A DNA stretch of 64,000 bases from Smittia aterrima (lineage: Eukaryota > Arthropoda > Insecta > Diptera > Chironomidae): positions 3,100,854 through 3,164,853 of the forward strand of contig CP093830.1 of assembly GCA_033063855.1 (NCBI GenBank), written 5' to 3'. Shown in pieces: positions 43,720 through 55,686 of the stretch. Below the pieces are notes generated by a model that worked only from the letters and a program-made list of their open reading frames with translations, made no database searches and was not told the origin of the DNA. How positions within the stretch are numbered: the first letter of the stretch is position 1; each line of letters begins with the position of its first letter. The position numbers and the translations under genes were made by a program.

Positions 43720-44847
43720 GATGAATTAATCTGTCTTCTCTCGATGTTGAGGCGAAACTGAATCGCGAAATCAAAAAATAAAATGTTTGAGACTCGCTCG
43801 ACAAAGATTTAATTTCTCTTATCGCAGCCGAGCAAAATTAAATCGTCACGAGCTTTGGCTCAAAACATTTCAACAGTTCTCTCCGAAAGCTCTCGAAAAA
43901 AGCTTTCAATTGTATCATCATCATCGTTAACAGCTGATATTTAATGTTGTTACCATATAATCAAACTCGAATTGATTTTCTCTCATCCTTCACTGCAAAG
44001 TCACGAAAAAGAATGTTTCAATCCAGCCTTGTCTGCTATCAGTAATGCACGATCAACTTTACACGCATGTTCCATTTGTTTGTTCTTGTTTTTGATCTGC
44101 ATAATTTTTCTCTCATGACATTGCTCTCTTTACAACTTATGATTGAAACGATTGATGCGATGTGAATTTTTTTTTTCGAAGAAAATCTGTCGAAACATCA
44201 AAAACAAATTTTCCCAAAACTTCGTTTTCGAAGGAGAATCCCGGGAGCAAATTCACGGAAAACAAGGAACGAACGAACGAACGAACATGACTTTCGGATT
44301 ATCTATGCGATTCATAAATGCACTGCCAGATGTTGAAGAGCATTAAACTTTATCATGTATCGGCATCTTTTCACACAAATTATTCTCTCGCTCGCTACTC
44401 CGGTCCATGAACTTCAATTCAAAATGAGCAGCTCGATAAAGATGCCAAGGTGGATTAAACCGCAAGAATATCGATTTCGCCTTAGCTAAGCATCAGCTTA
44501 GCGCATTGATATATCCAAACTCGTGTGGTTTCAGCTTCATCGCTCTCACTGATTTTGTGTGTTTATCTAAGGTCGTCAATGAGCTTTTAACAGCTTTCGA
44601 TACAATTGCAATCAAAGGATTGAATATTTTATGCTTCGTTGATGTTAATGTGATTGTGATAGTGAATGCTTAGCAACTCATACAAATGCTTGAGTGCGAA
44701 TACCATTGAGAAAGCTTCAGCATGGCAAGAGTTAGCGAATATCTCTTCGCTACGGGGGAGACTAGACAACAAAACATGAAACAAACACCAGCGAATGTCT
44801 TAAGCGCCTTAAACATGAGGCGCACACCATGAAGCGTGGAAAAAACT
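43720..44847. other. Intergenic region upstream of gamma-lyase and cuticle gene
   Basis: Divergent upstream region with no convincing gene. A (GAAC)5 microsatellite is at 44267-44286. AT-rich and T-run sequence elsewhere. Confidence 0.5.
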
Positions 44848-44875
44848 TATAAAGCCAACCGCGCAGCCGCCAGTG
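44848..44875 (+). promoter_or_regulatory. Core promoter of the cuticular protein gene
   Basis: TATAAA at 44848-44853 in CTTATAAAGCC, with an initiator-like CCAGTG about 24 bp downstream (A at 44872). It is 240 bp before the ATG in exon 1. Strong TATA promoters are common in insect cuticle genes. Confidence 0.5.
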
Positions 44876-45089
44876 CAAGTTATTTTGCGAAGAGAATTTA
44901 CAAAGTCAACAACGCGCAGTTTTCAGATAATTCGGACAAAATTCATAATTTCCTGCAAATACATTTTCTCCACTTTTCACTTTCCTTTGTGTAAAAATTA
45001 ATTTCTGTGGTCATCAGACTTCGATTAAGCAAAAAAAGTGAAAATATTCAAGTGCAACATTCAAAGGATTATTACTTAAACAACTCATA

Positions 45090-48000
45090 ATGTGGATGAA
45101 AGTGACGGTAAGTGGCGACGAGAGTGAATTAAACAATCGCTAATTGCTCAATCATCATAAGAAACGTTGCGACTTAATAAAGTTCTCCGGAATCGCTGAG
45201 AAAAGTTTCCACTGACTAATGAAATATCCGAACAATTATCTCATTGCTTTTAATTTCCCTTTCATTCTTCAAAGTCGCATTGAGGGGAGATAATGCAAAG
45301 GAATTTCGTTTCAATGCAGTTTACCTTCAATAACGTGGGGAATCGCGTCTTTCACTCGAAAAGCTTCCCATTCAAGTTCTCTCGGCTTTGTGTTTGCAAA
45401 AATAATTATAATTAGATGTATTACGATCAAGCGCGACATGAAAACAGTAAACGGGCTCAACATGAGAAATTGAAGCCTGTGATTCTGCCTTCGTCTACGT
45501 GTCTGATGCAATCGCTAAGGTCTTCACGGTAACCGATTTTTATGGAAGATCTTTAAATGCCATTCAATAAATAATTTATATTTACATTTAATGTACGAGT
45601 CTGGGGGCAGTAAAGCAATACTTTCTACACGTTTTTTTTTCTTTTCTTACTTCAAAGGAGACAACAATATCAAGAAGCTTTGAAAGGTTTCTTGATGTCT
45701 CGTCGTCTCGAGCGACGCACAAAGTGCCAATCTTAAGTCTCGGAAAATGAGGAAATAATTGCACTTTAGAAAAAAGTTGAAACGAGAGCCGTAATTTCAA
45801 TCTCGACGATGATATTAATTTACGTCAATGACTTGTGAGTTTAGAGTTAGACGAGCCTCGGTTCGAAGAATTGCTACGATCGACCCGAGAGAAGTTTTCA
45901 CAAGCTTTGTTGATTGAATTGAAGAAACTTTCGCTCTCGTTTCCGAAAAATAAAACGAAGAGTTCACAATTAAATATTCAATAAGCATTAGCGAAGTGCG
46001 CGCAAGGAGAAATTTTTAAATCATTCCAATTACCCATCGCGCAGGTGTAATTTGCTTTCCATTGTTTGCCATCCGTTAACATTTGGCAGTGATTTAACCA
46101 TGAAGAAAGTTCGAGCGATTTTTCTCAGATTAATCAAAGCACTTTCGTTTTTCAAGTGAACTCGCTGACGACGGCGACCTTCACAAGGTTTTTTTTTTGT
46201 GTACGTACTTCGCTGATCTACTTAGGCTTCGTCTCGCATAAAAGCGACAAAACGTCAAGTCTTTGAACGAGAAATTATGCAAAGTTTATTCCACTTCTGA
46301 ACATTGTCTCAAAATGTTATTCAGGGAGTCGTCGTTCAATGATGAACCCTAAATGTTAATTTCAAACTAATTCCCTCCTCGTTTGAACTTCATTCGAAAA
46401 TTTACCGTGCCAATTGTAGGCTCTTTTGAAAATGCAAAGAAATTCTCACGGTCTTCAATAAGAAGAGCAATGGCACTAACTCACATGAGAGTCGCGCTTT
46501 ACGTGCGAGGAAGAAATAAAAACAAATTTTGTGCTCAGTGCTTTTTTTTTTGCCTTTCATTGTCGCTTCTCTTTGCAAAGCTAACGATGTAACGGAGAAT
46601 CGATTAGCAATGAAAAACGCATCGAGCTTAGTCTCTTCCGACTTGATGGACGCCCTGCCGTTGAGGCAGCCTCGTAGAAGAGACGTGAAAATCTTATTAG
46701 TTAGCCGAGAGATTTACGTTCGATGTCATTGTCTTGTCTTTTTGTGAAGTCGTCATAATGTTATGCAAGTTGGCGTGTGAAGTTTGCAGATCTGAATCTT
46801 AAGCTGAATCGTTTTGAGTTTGGAGGACGCGATGCTTTACACTTTAAAGTCGTAGTTTGTGACATTTTCCTCATTTTCTTCTTGTCGACAATAATTCAGT
46901 TCATGGAATCTGATCTGAGAAACTCTTTTACAAGAAAGTAATCTCAAGAGATTTCATCTCCAACTATGAAATAAAATAATTTATTTCGACCTCGCGAAAA
47001 AGTCTCAGCAAGAAAAGTCAAAAGCATTCAACTTGTTGCACTTTAGTAAAATTAAAATCCATTCGAGCGAAATCCGCATCGACAGCCAACGGCGGAATGT
47101 GAAAAGTGAAGAAGACACCATCGGCTCATTGCTTTATTAAATGTTGTTCTACTGTGGCAAAGCATTCGAAATGAACAAGAAATAATTATTTTTCTCGTTG
47201 CAAATCGAATCGTGATGAGTCGGAATTACACGATTCTTGCAAGCGTCGTCACTCTTCGGATTGCCCGCATGGTTTTGTGGGTGGAAGTGATCACGTCGAA
47301 TTGCTCTGACGATTTAATTAATTAACGTCATCGTCGTTAATAGCGAAAGGTTTTCATGGCATTTCCAATGCTCATCGGGCAACCCTCACAAGGCGCTCAA
47401 AGGCACTTTGCACTCGAAACAAAATTTGTTTTCCATTGAAATGCTTTTAATTTTGCTTTGAAGCCGTCTTCATTAAATCTTCTCGAGACTACTGCAGCCT
47501 CTTTGGAACTTTTATTTACGGCTTTTCTTACAAATGCATTGAAGCAACGTCGAAGAAGTAAAACAACAATTGGCGAACTGAGCGTATTATGACATTTTAC
47601 ATAACACATGGAACATAAAATAAGATTTTTTAATGCTTTCTGGATGAGACTTTTCTCATTCACTACGAGCAGCGACTTCTCTTTCATCTTTTTGAAAGGA
47701 AAAATGAAACACAAAAGGTGAGAAAACGTCTTTGCATTCGACGATGACAATGTAAGCGGCGATGCATCATCGTAGTCATTAGATAAGCCTTTAGACTTTC
47801 GGTGAATTTCTTGAAATTATTTACGACGACATTGTGAATTCTTCAAAGTTTCCCACACAAACACATTCGATCGATGGAAAAACAGGAAAAACGACATTGC
47901 TTCGCGTAACGTTTATAGCAAAGATTGTTCAAAAATGTCGTACGCAAATGGAAAACGAAAACGAGTTTCCATCAGACATTTCCCAGTTGAGAAAGTTATT

Positions 48001-51000
48001 TCATAGCGATCGAAAATTATCTAATTCCATGTCGAGTAACGAAAGAAAGAAAGCAAGAGTTAAGCACACACTCTCACGCTTTAATTGCGATTCAAGTGTC
48101 TGGAAATAATGAAAAACGATTATGATTGAAATCGGAACAAACGAGAAGCGTTGAAATAATAAATCGCTCCATGGTCAAGTTTACGTACTTTCGCTGTGAT
48201 CGTTTTCATTTTCATCGATCGTTTCACGCCCGATTAGCGTTAGCTAACGAAACTTTGCTTCACTTTCAGTGTCGCTTTTTCGAAAAGCAATTTTGATGGC
48301 ATGTCAAGATTCACAAAATCGCCAATCATTCAACTCAATGAACGCCATGAGACAATGAACCAATAAAACTGACGAAGCCGCCGCGTCGATTGACTAATTT
48401 GCCACAAAAAAAAAAATAAAAGTAAAATTGACGAAGCTTTGTACAGTTTAACTGAAATCCATCACGGAGCTGCGTTTTATTTGCGCAACTCGCTGATGGG
48501 TTAATTAATTGGTTTTTTGTGCAACTGACTATTGTGACAGATTTGTGACTCGATTCTCCTTCGAAATCGAGAGCACAGTGTGTCAAGTTTAAAGCTATCC
48601 TATCATTAGCTGTCATGTTTCACTTGCGTAAACATTCGTCAGCTAAATCCCATTCACGTGTTAAAAGAGCGTAAAGTCTTCTCTCGTTTATCAGGTCTTA
48701 GAGGAGTTTATGACGACATGATAAACAATGAGATTGCGCTCGGCTTTAGTTTCGATTTATTTCAAATGCTTTCAACCGTGAAACTCGAAATTTTCAGTGT
48801 CGGAAAAATTGTAACCTTTCATTTCTCGGTTCATTGCGTTCGACAGTTTTCATTTCGGCTTCCTTGGGAAAAATAACAATTAATTTCTCGTCTCCATCTC
48901 GTCAACGATATTTCATCTCGTGAACAAAAGAACGAAAGACGATTTTTCATCGGTCGCTTCTCGCATGATTTATTTTCCGATCATGTAAGCGACGTTTCAA
49001 ATTACTTGGCTACTGTGCAGCTTGCAATGTCCGGGAAAAACAAGCGTCGACCGAGTTAGCAATCTTATCACGTATCATGAGAAGGCGCGTAACAAATTAC
49101 ACGTTCAAACGTTGCTCGTTTAACAAAATCAATCGACGAGCATTCAAAACCAGCTCGCGGCATGAGCCTTAGGAGTCCCAGATACATTACATCAAATTAT
49201 TTGTGGCATTTCTTATGTAAGAGTATGCACATTAAATCTTTTTGCTGAGCGGAACGAACTTATAATAAACAATCGTTCAGTTGTAAGCCTTCGAGTCTAA
49301 GGTCCACGCGAGCGCTCTTAATCCCTTTTCCACTCAAATATCAAACATCGAGATTTACGTAAGCAAAGTGCATTGAGAAGAAAGAGCGAATTACAAAGTC
49401 ACCGTGCGTTTCGACTTTCGCTTTCAGTTTTGAGGAACAGAGAAAACTCGTTGAGTCTGTCGAGCTAATACGGTTAACGTGCTATAATATCAATTGAAGT
49501 TGAGCTTACGAGCATGGCTCATGACAACAATTTTCCGTTTGAACGCATTGACGATGACATAATAGCAATTGCTTCATTATCCAATGCAAGTTTCCCTCTA
49601 TCACAAACTCTCTCGATGTCTACGAGAGCATGTGAGTAATTGTGAAATCAAGTGCATGCAAACGTGAAGTTTCTTCTTCCTTTTTCTTTTGGGTTTTCTC
49701 ATACAGCCGGTAAAGTCTTTCATTGACTAGCACTTCAAGCGTAATTTGCCGAATGCTAATGGTCCAATTTTGATCTTAAATCGAGAGCTCTGTCATTAAA
49801 TGTGAAGGTCACAAGCCCGCCAATGTTGTTCAGGGATTGGCAGTACTCGAAATCAATACGCTCAATTTGATTGTCCTCCCGATTTATTCAATTGCCAGCC
49901 CACCCCGTGCCCACTGAAATTTATTTCCTGTAAGTCATAATGTTTACCATGTTTTCTTTTGTCCGCCTCAAGATCCGCGACTCGAGAGATCATAATTAAA
50001 ACGTTGGATGAATGAATGGAAAAAAATAAATCGAAACTGTGAGAAAGACCATCAAGAGCGCTGTGAAGTTCGAGCTCACACCCATTTCCATGTCCATGTG
50101 CCTGCAATGTAATTCAGACGCATAATTTGCGACGAAAACGGCGATCGAGATGTTTGTTTCTATCGTGAAAGAGCAAGCCGAGTTTCCATCGCCGCTAGAC
50201 TCAACAATTTGATGATTGTTCCAATTGCCAAGCGCTAACAGTGAGTCAACATCGATGAATCAGCGAGATCTGACCTCGAAATAGATTTTAATGCCTTCAT
50301 TCTGCTTGTGTAGCTTGCATCAGTCCAGATGGCAATTCGAGGAAATCGGAATTTCTTGAGCGTTGGAGAGAAAATGTTTGTCGATTCCGGTTCTGTAAAA
50401 TATGTTCGACTTTTCTTCGTTGCGCAAAAACATTTTTATCGTGTGGAACTGAATTCAGTAAAGCGCGCTGCATTGACTCGAAGTCAATTGCGCTTAGTTC
50501 TGTTCGAGCAAAAGGCGTTTGCTCGGGCGAGGAACCAACCTCCGAAATCACAAACGAAACTATAAATTATTTACCAAGAAATGTTTCAATGGCAATCGCG
50601 AGTGCAGCCAAACTGTCGGTTACGGTTAATTAAATTAGATCGATTTCATTGTTTCACTCTTCGTGTTGTTTGTACTTCATGATTCTCTCGCTTTATTTGC
50701 GAATTAACAACATCACTCACTGAATGAGTTCCTCAATTATTTAATTTTTTTTTTCGTTGTAATTTGCAGATTCCGCTCGCTTTTCTGGTTCTTTTAGCAA
50801 TTGGAACAGAGGCTCAACAAAGACGAGTTCGTCTTCGAGCTCGACCAATTCAACAAGTTGAAAGTGCTGAAGAAGAGACGAGTGAAGAAGCTGGAGGACA
50901 GCAAGTCATTCAATATTATCGACCACAACCCAAGCAAGACGATGCTCAAGAACTTGTCTACGTGAATGAGGAAGAATATCAAAGTATTTATGGTCAATCA

Positions 51001-52649
51001 ACTCAATCATCACGGCCACGTGATTACAGACCAGCAGCAGTGACTACGATTCGTCCACATACAAGAACTCAACCTGCTGCTCTTCAACCACGCACAAAGG
51101 AACCTGAGTCGAAAGCTCCGCCAGTGCAAACCATCAGAAATTACAATAAAGTTAATGATGATGGATCATTTACTTTCGGATATGAAGCTGCTGATGGTTC
51201 ATTCAAAGAAGAAACTCGTGGAACTGATTGCGTTGTGAGAGGTCGTTATGGATATGTTGACCCAGAAGTTAAGTAGTTTAATATTTCCTTAAATCAAAAC
51301 TGTTTTCTTAATCTTGAAGTTCTATTTCAACAGGCAACAAACGTGAGTTCACTTACGTGAGTGGAAATCCATGCGACCCAAACAATCCCGATGGCAGCGA
51401 AGAAGAAGAACGAACTCGATCGGAAGAAGAACTCGAAAATGAAAATGTTCCACAAAACTATCCAAAACGCCCAATCGCACAAGCAGTCAATCGTCCACGA
51501 CCAACTTCATCACCAACGACGCGTGCTCCAACAACTGTCTTCCAAAATCGCTACAATCATCAATCGTTAGCCTCAGAAGAAGAAGAAGATGACGGCGCAA
51601 TCCAATTCGCACAAATTCCAAAAACATCTCCACGCACTTTCGTCCAGTCCACTCCCCGTCCGCGTATTCAGGTAATTGATACAACTCCAGATCCATCTCC
51701 AGTCAGTTATGCATCACCAACAGCATCGTACGCAACTCCACAAACACCAAACCACATTACACCGTCAATTAACATCACACCTAAACCATTCTATAGAATT
51801 CAAAACAATGTATTGTCCTATCAGCAGACTCAGCCTCCTCAACCAGCAACAACCTATCGACCTCAAACTGTTTCGTATGTGACGCCTAAACCAGCTCACG
51901 TAACAACTCCAGCTTATGTTACACAGAAACAACATCAACAACAGCAAGGCGTCACATTCGCCAGTGGATCATCACGTGGAGCTCTTGACTTTGACGCTGA
52001 GTTCAAGAAATTCACAAGCGACAATAGCAACAGCAACGGAGGATTTGTTCCAGTGACACCTTCGTCAGCTGCACCACAAACAACGAAATCAGTTAAGATT
52101 TCATCGCAAGGAGGTTCGAATCCAATTTATCAAACGAGATTGGTCTACAACCCTTCGTCAGGACAATACGACTCGGCACTTTACCAATCGATCGCTCAAA
52201 CTGACAGCGATTTCCAATTGAATCAGAGAATCCAACCTTATCAACAGCAATATCAACAGCCACAGCAATATCAATTCCCTCAACAACAAGCTTTCCGTAC
52301 ACCTATCGCTCAGCCTCAAACACAAACTCAATCTCAAGCGCAACCTCAAGTTCCACAGCAAATTTATCAGAAGCAACAAAATGAACTTCAGTTCGTGAAC
52401 TCTCAACAACTCTTCGCCCAACAACTCCAAATGCAACAATCTCAGCTTCATCGTGATAGACTTGAAGCTTCCAAGAAGCAACCATCGCCAGCTCATCGCT
52501 TCCAATTGCAACAAGCTGAACAATCGCCAATTTTGCAAGCTCAACTTCGCGGTCAACCCGGTCAACAATTCTATTACATTCAACCGCAGGCTCAGCAGAG
52601 CGGGGGACAAATTGAGGCCTTTTTGAGAGGTCACAATTTGGAGTATTAA
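45090..52649 (+). CDS. R&R-type cuticular protein with Gln-rich C-terminal extension
   Basis: Structural cuticle protein. Exon 1 holds only MWMKVT (45090-45107). After a 5.7 kb intron exon 2 (50770 to about 51265) continues the signal peptide (IPLAFLVLLAIGTEA), a typical cuticle-gene layout. The R&R chitin-binding domain (chitin_bind_4) is DDGSFTFGYEAADGSFKEE, TRGTDCVVRGRYGYVDPE and, in exon 3 (51334-52649), NKREFTYVSGNPCDPN. Before it is an acidic/Arg-rich region; after it lie about 400 residues rich in Pro, Gln, Thr and Tyr, with PQ and QQQ runs. Anomaly: with the only available acceptor, exon 2 should end in phase 1 (coding for Gly), but a GT donor is found only at phase 0 (GAA/GTTAAG). 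One G appears to be missing at the donor, so an assembly error or a real splice-site mutation is possible. Confidence 0.8.
45108..50769. other. Intron 1 of the cuticular protein gene
   Basis: A 5.7 kb intron. I found no nested gene: open frames are short, lack signatures and do not splice sensibly. Such long first introns in cuticle genes often carry enhancers, but I could not identify specific sites. Confidence 0.6.
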
Positions 52650-54214
52650 GAGGAATTAAAACAAAGAGATTGAATTCATTGACACGATTTAAAATTAACT
52701 GCCATCGTTACCATTTGTTAGTCAATGAATGAATTAGCACGTTAAGCGCCTTTAATTGTTAATGTCGTGTCGCCTTTTGTCGTCGAGACTTTTGATTCAA
52801 CCAAACATTTAATTTTTGTTCCTTCTCTCATGATTGTACATAAACTAAAATCTCATTTCCTTAAAATTTATTTAATTCAACTTTCCTTGCATTGTTAAAA
52901 CTCTTTTTTTTATTCTTGTATTACTTAATTGCGCAGAGTCGTCAACACTCATTAAGGTTTATTAGTATCTTAACATCTTTCTCACATTCCAATAATCATT
53001 ATCGATAATCATTCGAGTAATCGATATCGAAGTCTTATAGTGAAGTGGATTTTATCGCCCCGTGCCGAACGATGGCATAATTTTTCTTTTTCATGAAAGT
53101 GAAAGTGAATTAAAACGTAAAGCGAGCAATAGCTTGAGTGAGTCGATTGGCTAGGAAAAACTGTTGAATTGGGTCGAATTTAATTGAAATTATGAGCTTC
53201 ACCTAATTGGCTTTGAATTTGAAAATCGGAAGCAGCAACTTTGTATGAAAAGCAAAAAGCGATAAAATAAAGAAAAAATTGAAAAATATTCACGATGTGC
53301 GTTTTATTGGAGGATCATTAATTATGCTTACAGGTTCCTGCTGCCGTGAAATGTCTCTTGATGACCCTCGCAGTCATAAATCAAAGGTTGACGGCTTGAG
53401 AACTTAAAAAAAGTTTAACGCCTTGCGGGAGATTTTAGCTCGCGACTCAATTGAAAAATGAATTCGCAAGTTCTCATTACAAAATTGTCTTCTGATGCGC
53501 CATCGGCAGTTGCTCCATCACTGTCACATCTCTCGATCAAGCAGATTTTTCATTCCCATCGAGTCGGCTCTCTCGTCAATTTCGCGCTCGGTTTAGTCAT
53601 CGAAGTCACGTTCGGCAGCGAAAGAAATTCGTAATTGAAACAATTTTCCAGCATTCAAAATTTATGTCGCTCGCGGACGTGGATTGCGACAAACAACTCG
53701 ATTCGCCGAAACAGTTGACATTATCTAATAAGTTTGTGAATGAAAATATTTAGGCCGCTAATGCTCTTAATACGAAATATTATTTGAATTATTCATCGTG
53801 CATGAACTCAGCGCCAGACACTACACGGAATGTTTGGATTTCTATCAATCACTCGCTCACTGAGCGTCATTCGTGTTGCAAAGTCTCGTGTTGCCTTTTC
53901 AGATTCCCACTTACGTTTTCGTTCTGAAAGAGACGCTGATACATGAAGCCCAATTCGCTATTACTCATTCCTCATGTCTCACTTTATGAGCGTACTTTTT
54001 CTGAGCGCTGCTCGTTATGTGAAATGTTTTCGGTCAAATGGAAGTTTTTTTTTTATTAATAAATGTTAATCGGCAAGGTCGCTGCGATTTACAACGCGAT
54101 GCTTTTTCCTTCATCAATACCCCGCAGGCAAGAAGTGTTTAAGAAGCCGAACAGAAATCCGTCGTGCATCACGACGTTTCATAGTTTATTTTTCTCATAC
54201 GGCTCCTTCAACTC

Positions 54215-54406
54215 CTAATCGATTTCGGACGTCAATAAATCATCAGCTGCAAGAACCGTTTGACCATTAGCAAAGTCATCGATGAAGTCTTTCGTTCTTG
54301 TATCATCGAGTTTTTTGCTAGCATCGACTGATTGTTCAGATGGCTCAACTACAAGTCCGGAAAAGACTTTTAAAAGCGTCACAATCAAACATGTTACGCA
54401 CATCAT
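54215..54406 (-). CDS. Possible small secreted peptide (63 aa)
   Basis: A single-exon frame starting MMCVTCLIVTLLKVFSGLVV, which looks like a signal peptide, followed by an acidic hydrophilic tail (SEQSVDASKKLDDTRTKDFI, then DDFANG). There is no cysteine in the mature part. No homologue is recognised, and a frame of this length can arise by chance, so the call is tentative. Confidence 0.3.
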   Translation of the reverse strand: MMCVTCLIVTLLKVFSGLVVEPSEQSVDASKKLDDTRTKDFIDDFANGQTVLAADDLLTSEID

Positions 54407-55603
54407 TCCACTCTCATTAATTATCTTAAGTTCATTGTTGTTTCATGATTTTTTCCTTACCGATGCCAATTAATTTGTTTTTGATAAAACGCATGAAACT
54501 TCATCGACAGAAACTTTTAATATTAACGAATGGAACTGGATTTTACAGCCGCGCATTGCATAAGCAACGATATGAGTGGATTACTTAGCTAACTAAATGG
54601 GATCAAACTTTTCCACAATTTCTTTTCGGAGACTCGCTGGAGATCAATCGCGTTAAGCGGGAGAATGGAATGTCGTCGCCTTGTTGAATAACGTGATAAT
54701 GTTTGTTCGCTTAATTAAGTTTACTACGAATCAATAAAAACCTTATGACTCAGCTGTTTGCTTTAAGATCCTGTTTGATCTTTTGATGGATAAGCAAGAA
54801 TAACTTGAACCGGCTTGATCGAAGAGTGTCGCGCACTTGAAATTGAAATGTTGTGGCAAAGTTCAACTGCAATAAATTTCTTCTCGCCCATTCATCCATG
54901 AGACTTCAAAAGACTTCGATGTGTTCGACATATCGTCGAAGATATTGGTCAAGTTTTAAACGACCCGATCATTGCGCAAGCTGCGAAACTGTAACTGGGA
55001 CAATTCAGTTGAAACAATATTCTCTACTCGTTTGATTGCCTCCTCGCTACAACTCCGCTTGACATTTCTCCATTGCGTATCATGAAAATATGTTTCGATT
55101 ATTTAATCGATGTTGCGCTTCAAACACCTGATAGTTGATAATCTGCAATATGAAGAAGCAATCGAAGCGTAATCGGAAGTTTTAAGTGATTTCGAACGAA
55201 ATGATGAGTGCACACGCTATGCGAACGTTGTTGAAATAAATTCAGTTTTGACCTTTAAAAGGAAACTGCTGAGTGCGTGACGGTTTTAATCACTGTCTGC
55301 TTTTATCACTGTTTGTCCTGCGATTAATTCTGAAGGCGCGATGAACTATTGAGCATGTTTGAGGTTGTTCCAGTGGATTCAATGTATTTTACTTTGCGAG
55401 AGGTGAAAGGTCGACAAATGATCGAATTACTAGCCGCGGGCATTAAGCGTGCTCAACGCTTCGATGTCGCTGTGGGAGAGAACCACATTATGGCCTTGAC
55501 ACCTCATGGAGAGTTGCAAACCGTTCGAAAATCCATCAATGTGAATGTATCAATTACAAGCCCTCACCAATTATAATTTTTTTGTTGTGTTTTACGAATT
55601 GCA

Positions 55604-55625
55604 TAAGCTTAAAATTTTAAGCTTA
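55604..55625. repeat. 22-bp perfect palindrome
   Basis: TAAGCTTAAAATTTTAAGCT plus TA reads the same on both strands. It lies about 60 bp past the beta-glucuronidase stop (in its 3' UTR on the minus strand). Confidence 0.7.
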
Positions 55626-55686
55626 AAAGCATCTCAAAAAAAGCTTTATTCAACTTACAACTCTACAAAGTCTCACAACAAATACT

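Larger units (their letters stand above)
52650..55686. other. Intergenic region between cuticular protein and beta-glucuronidase
   Basis: About 3 kb. Near 53000 is a cluster of TATCGATA (53000-53007, DRE/BEAF-type) and CGATATCG (53022-53029). A possible small peptide gene lies at 54215-54406 (-). A perfect 22-bp palindrome is at 55604-55625. The rest shows nothing clear. Confidence 0.5.

Noticed and set aside
44267..44286. (GAAC)5 tetranucleotide repeat
   Set aside because: Ordinary microsatellite with no sign of function.
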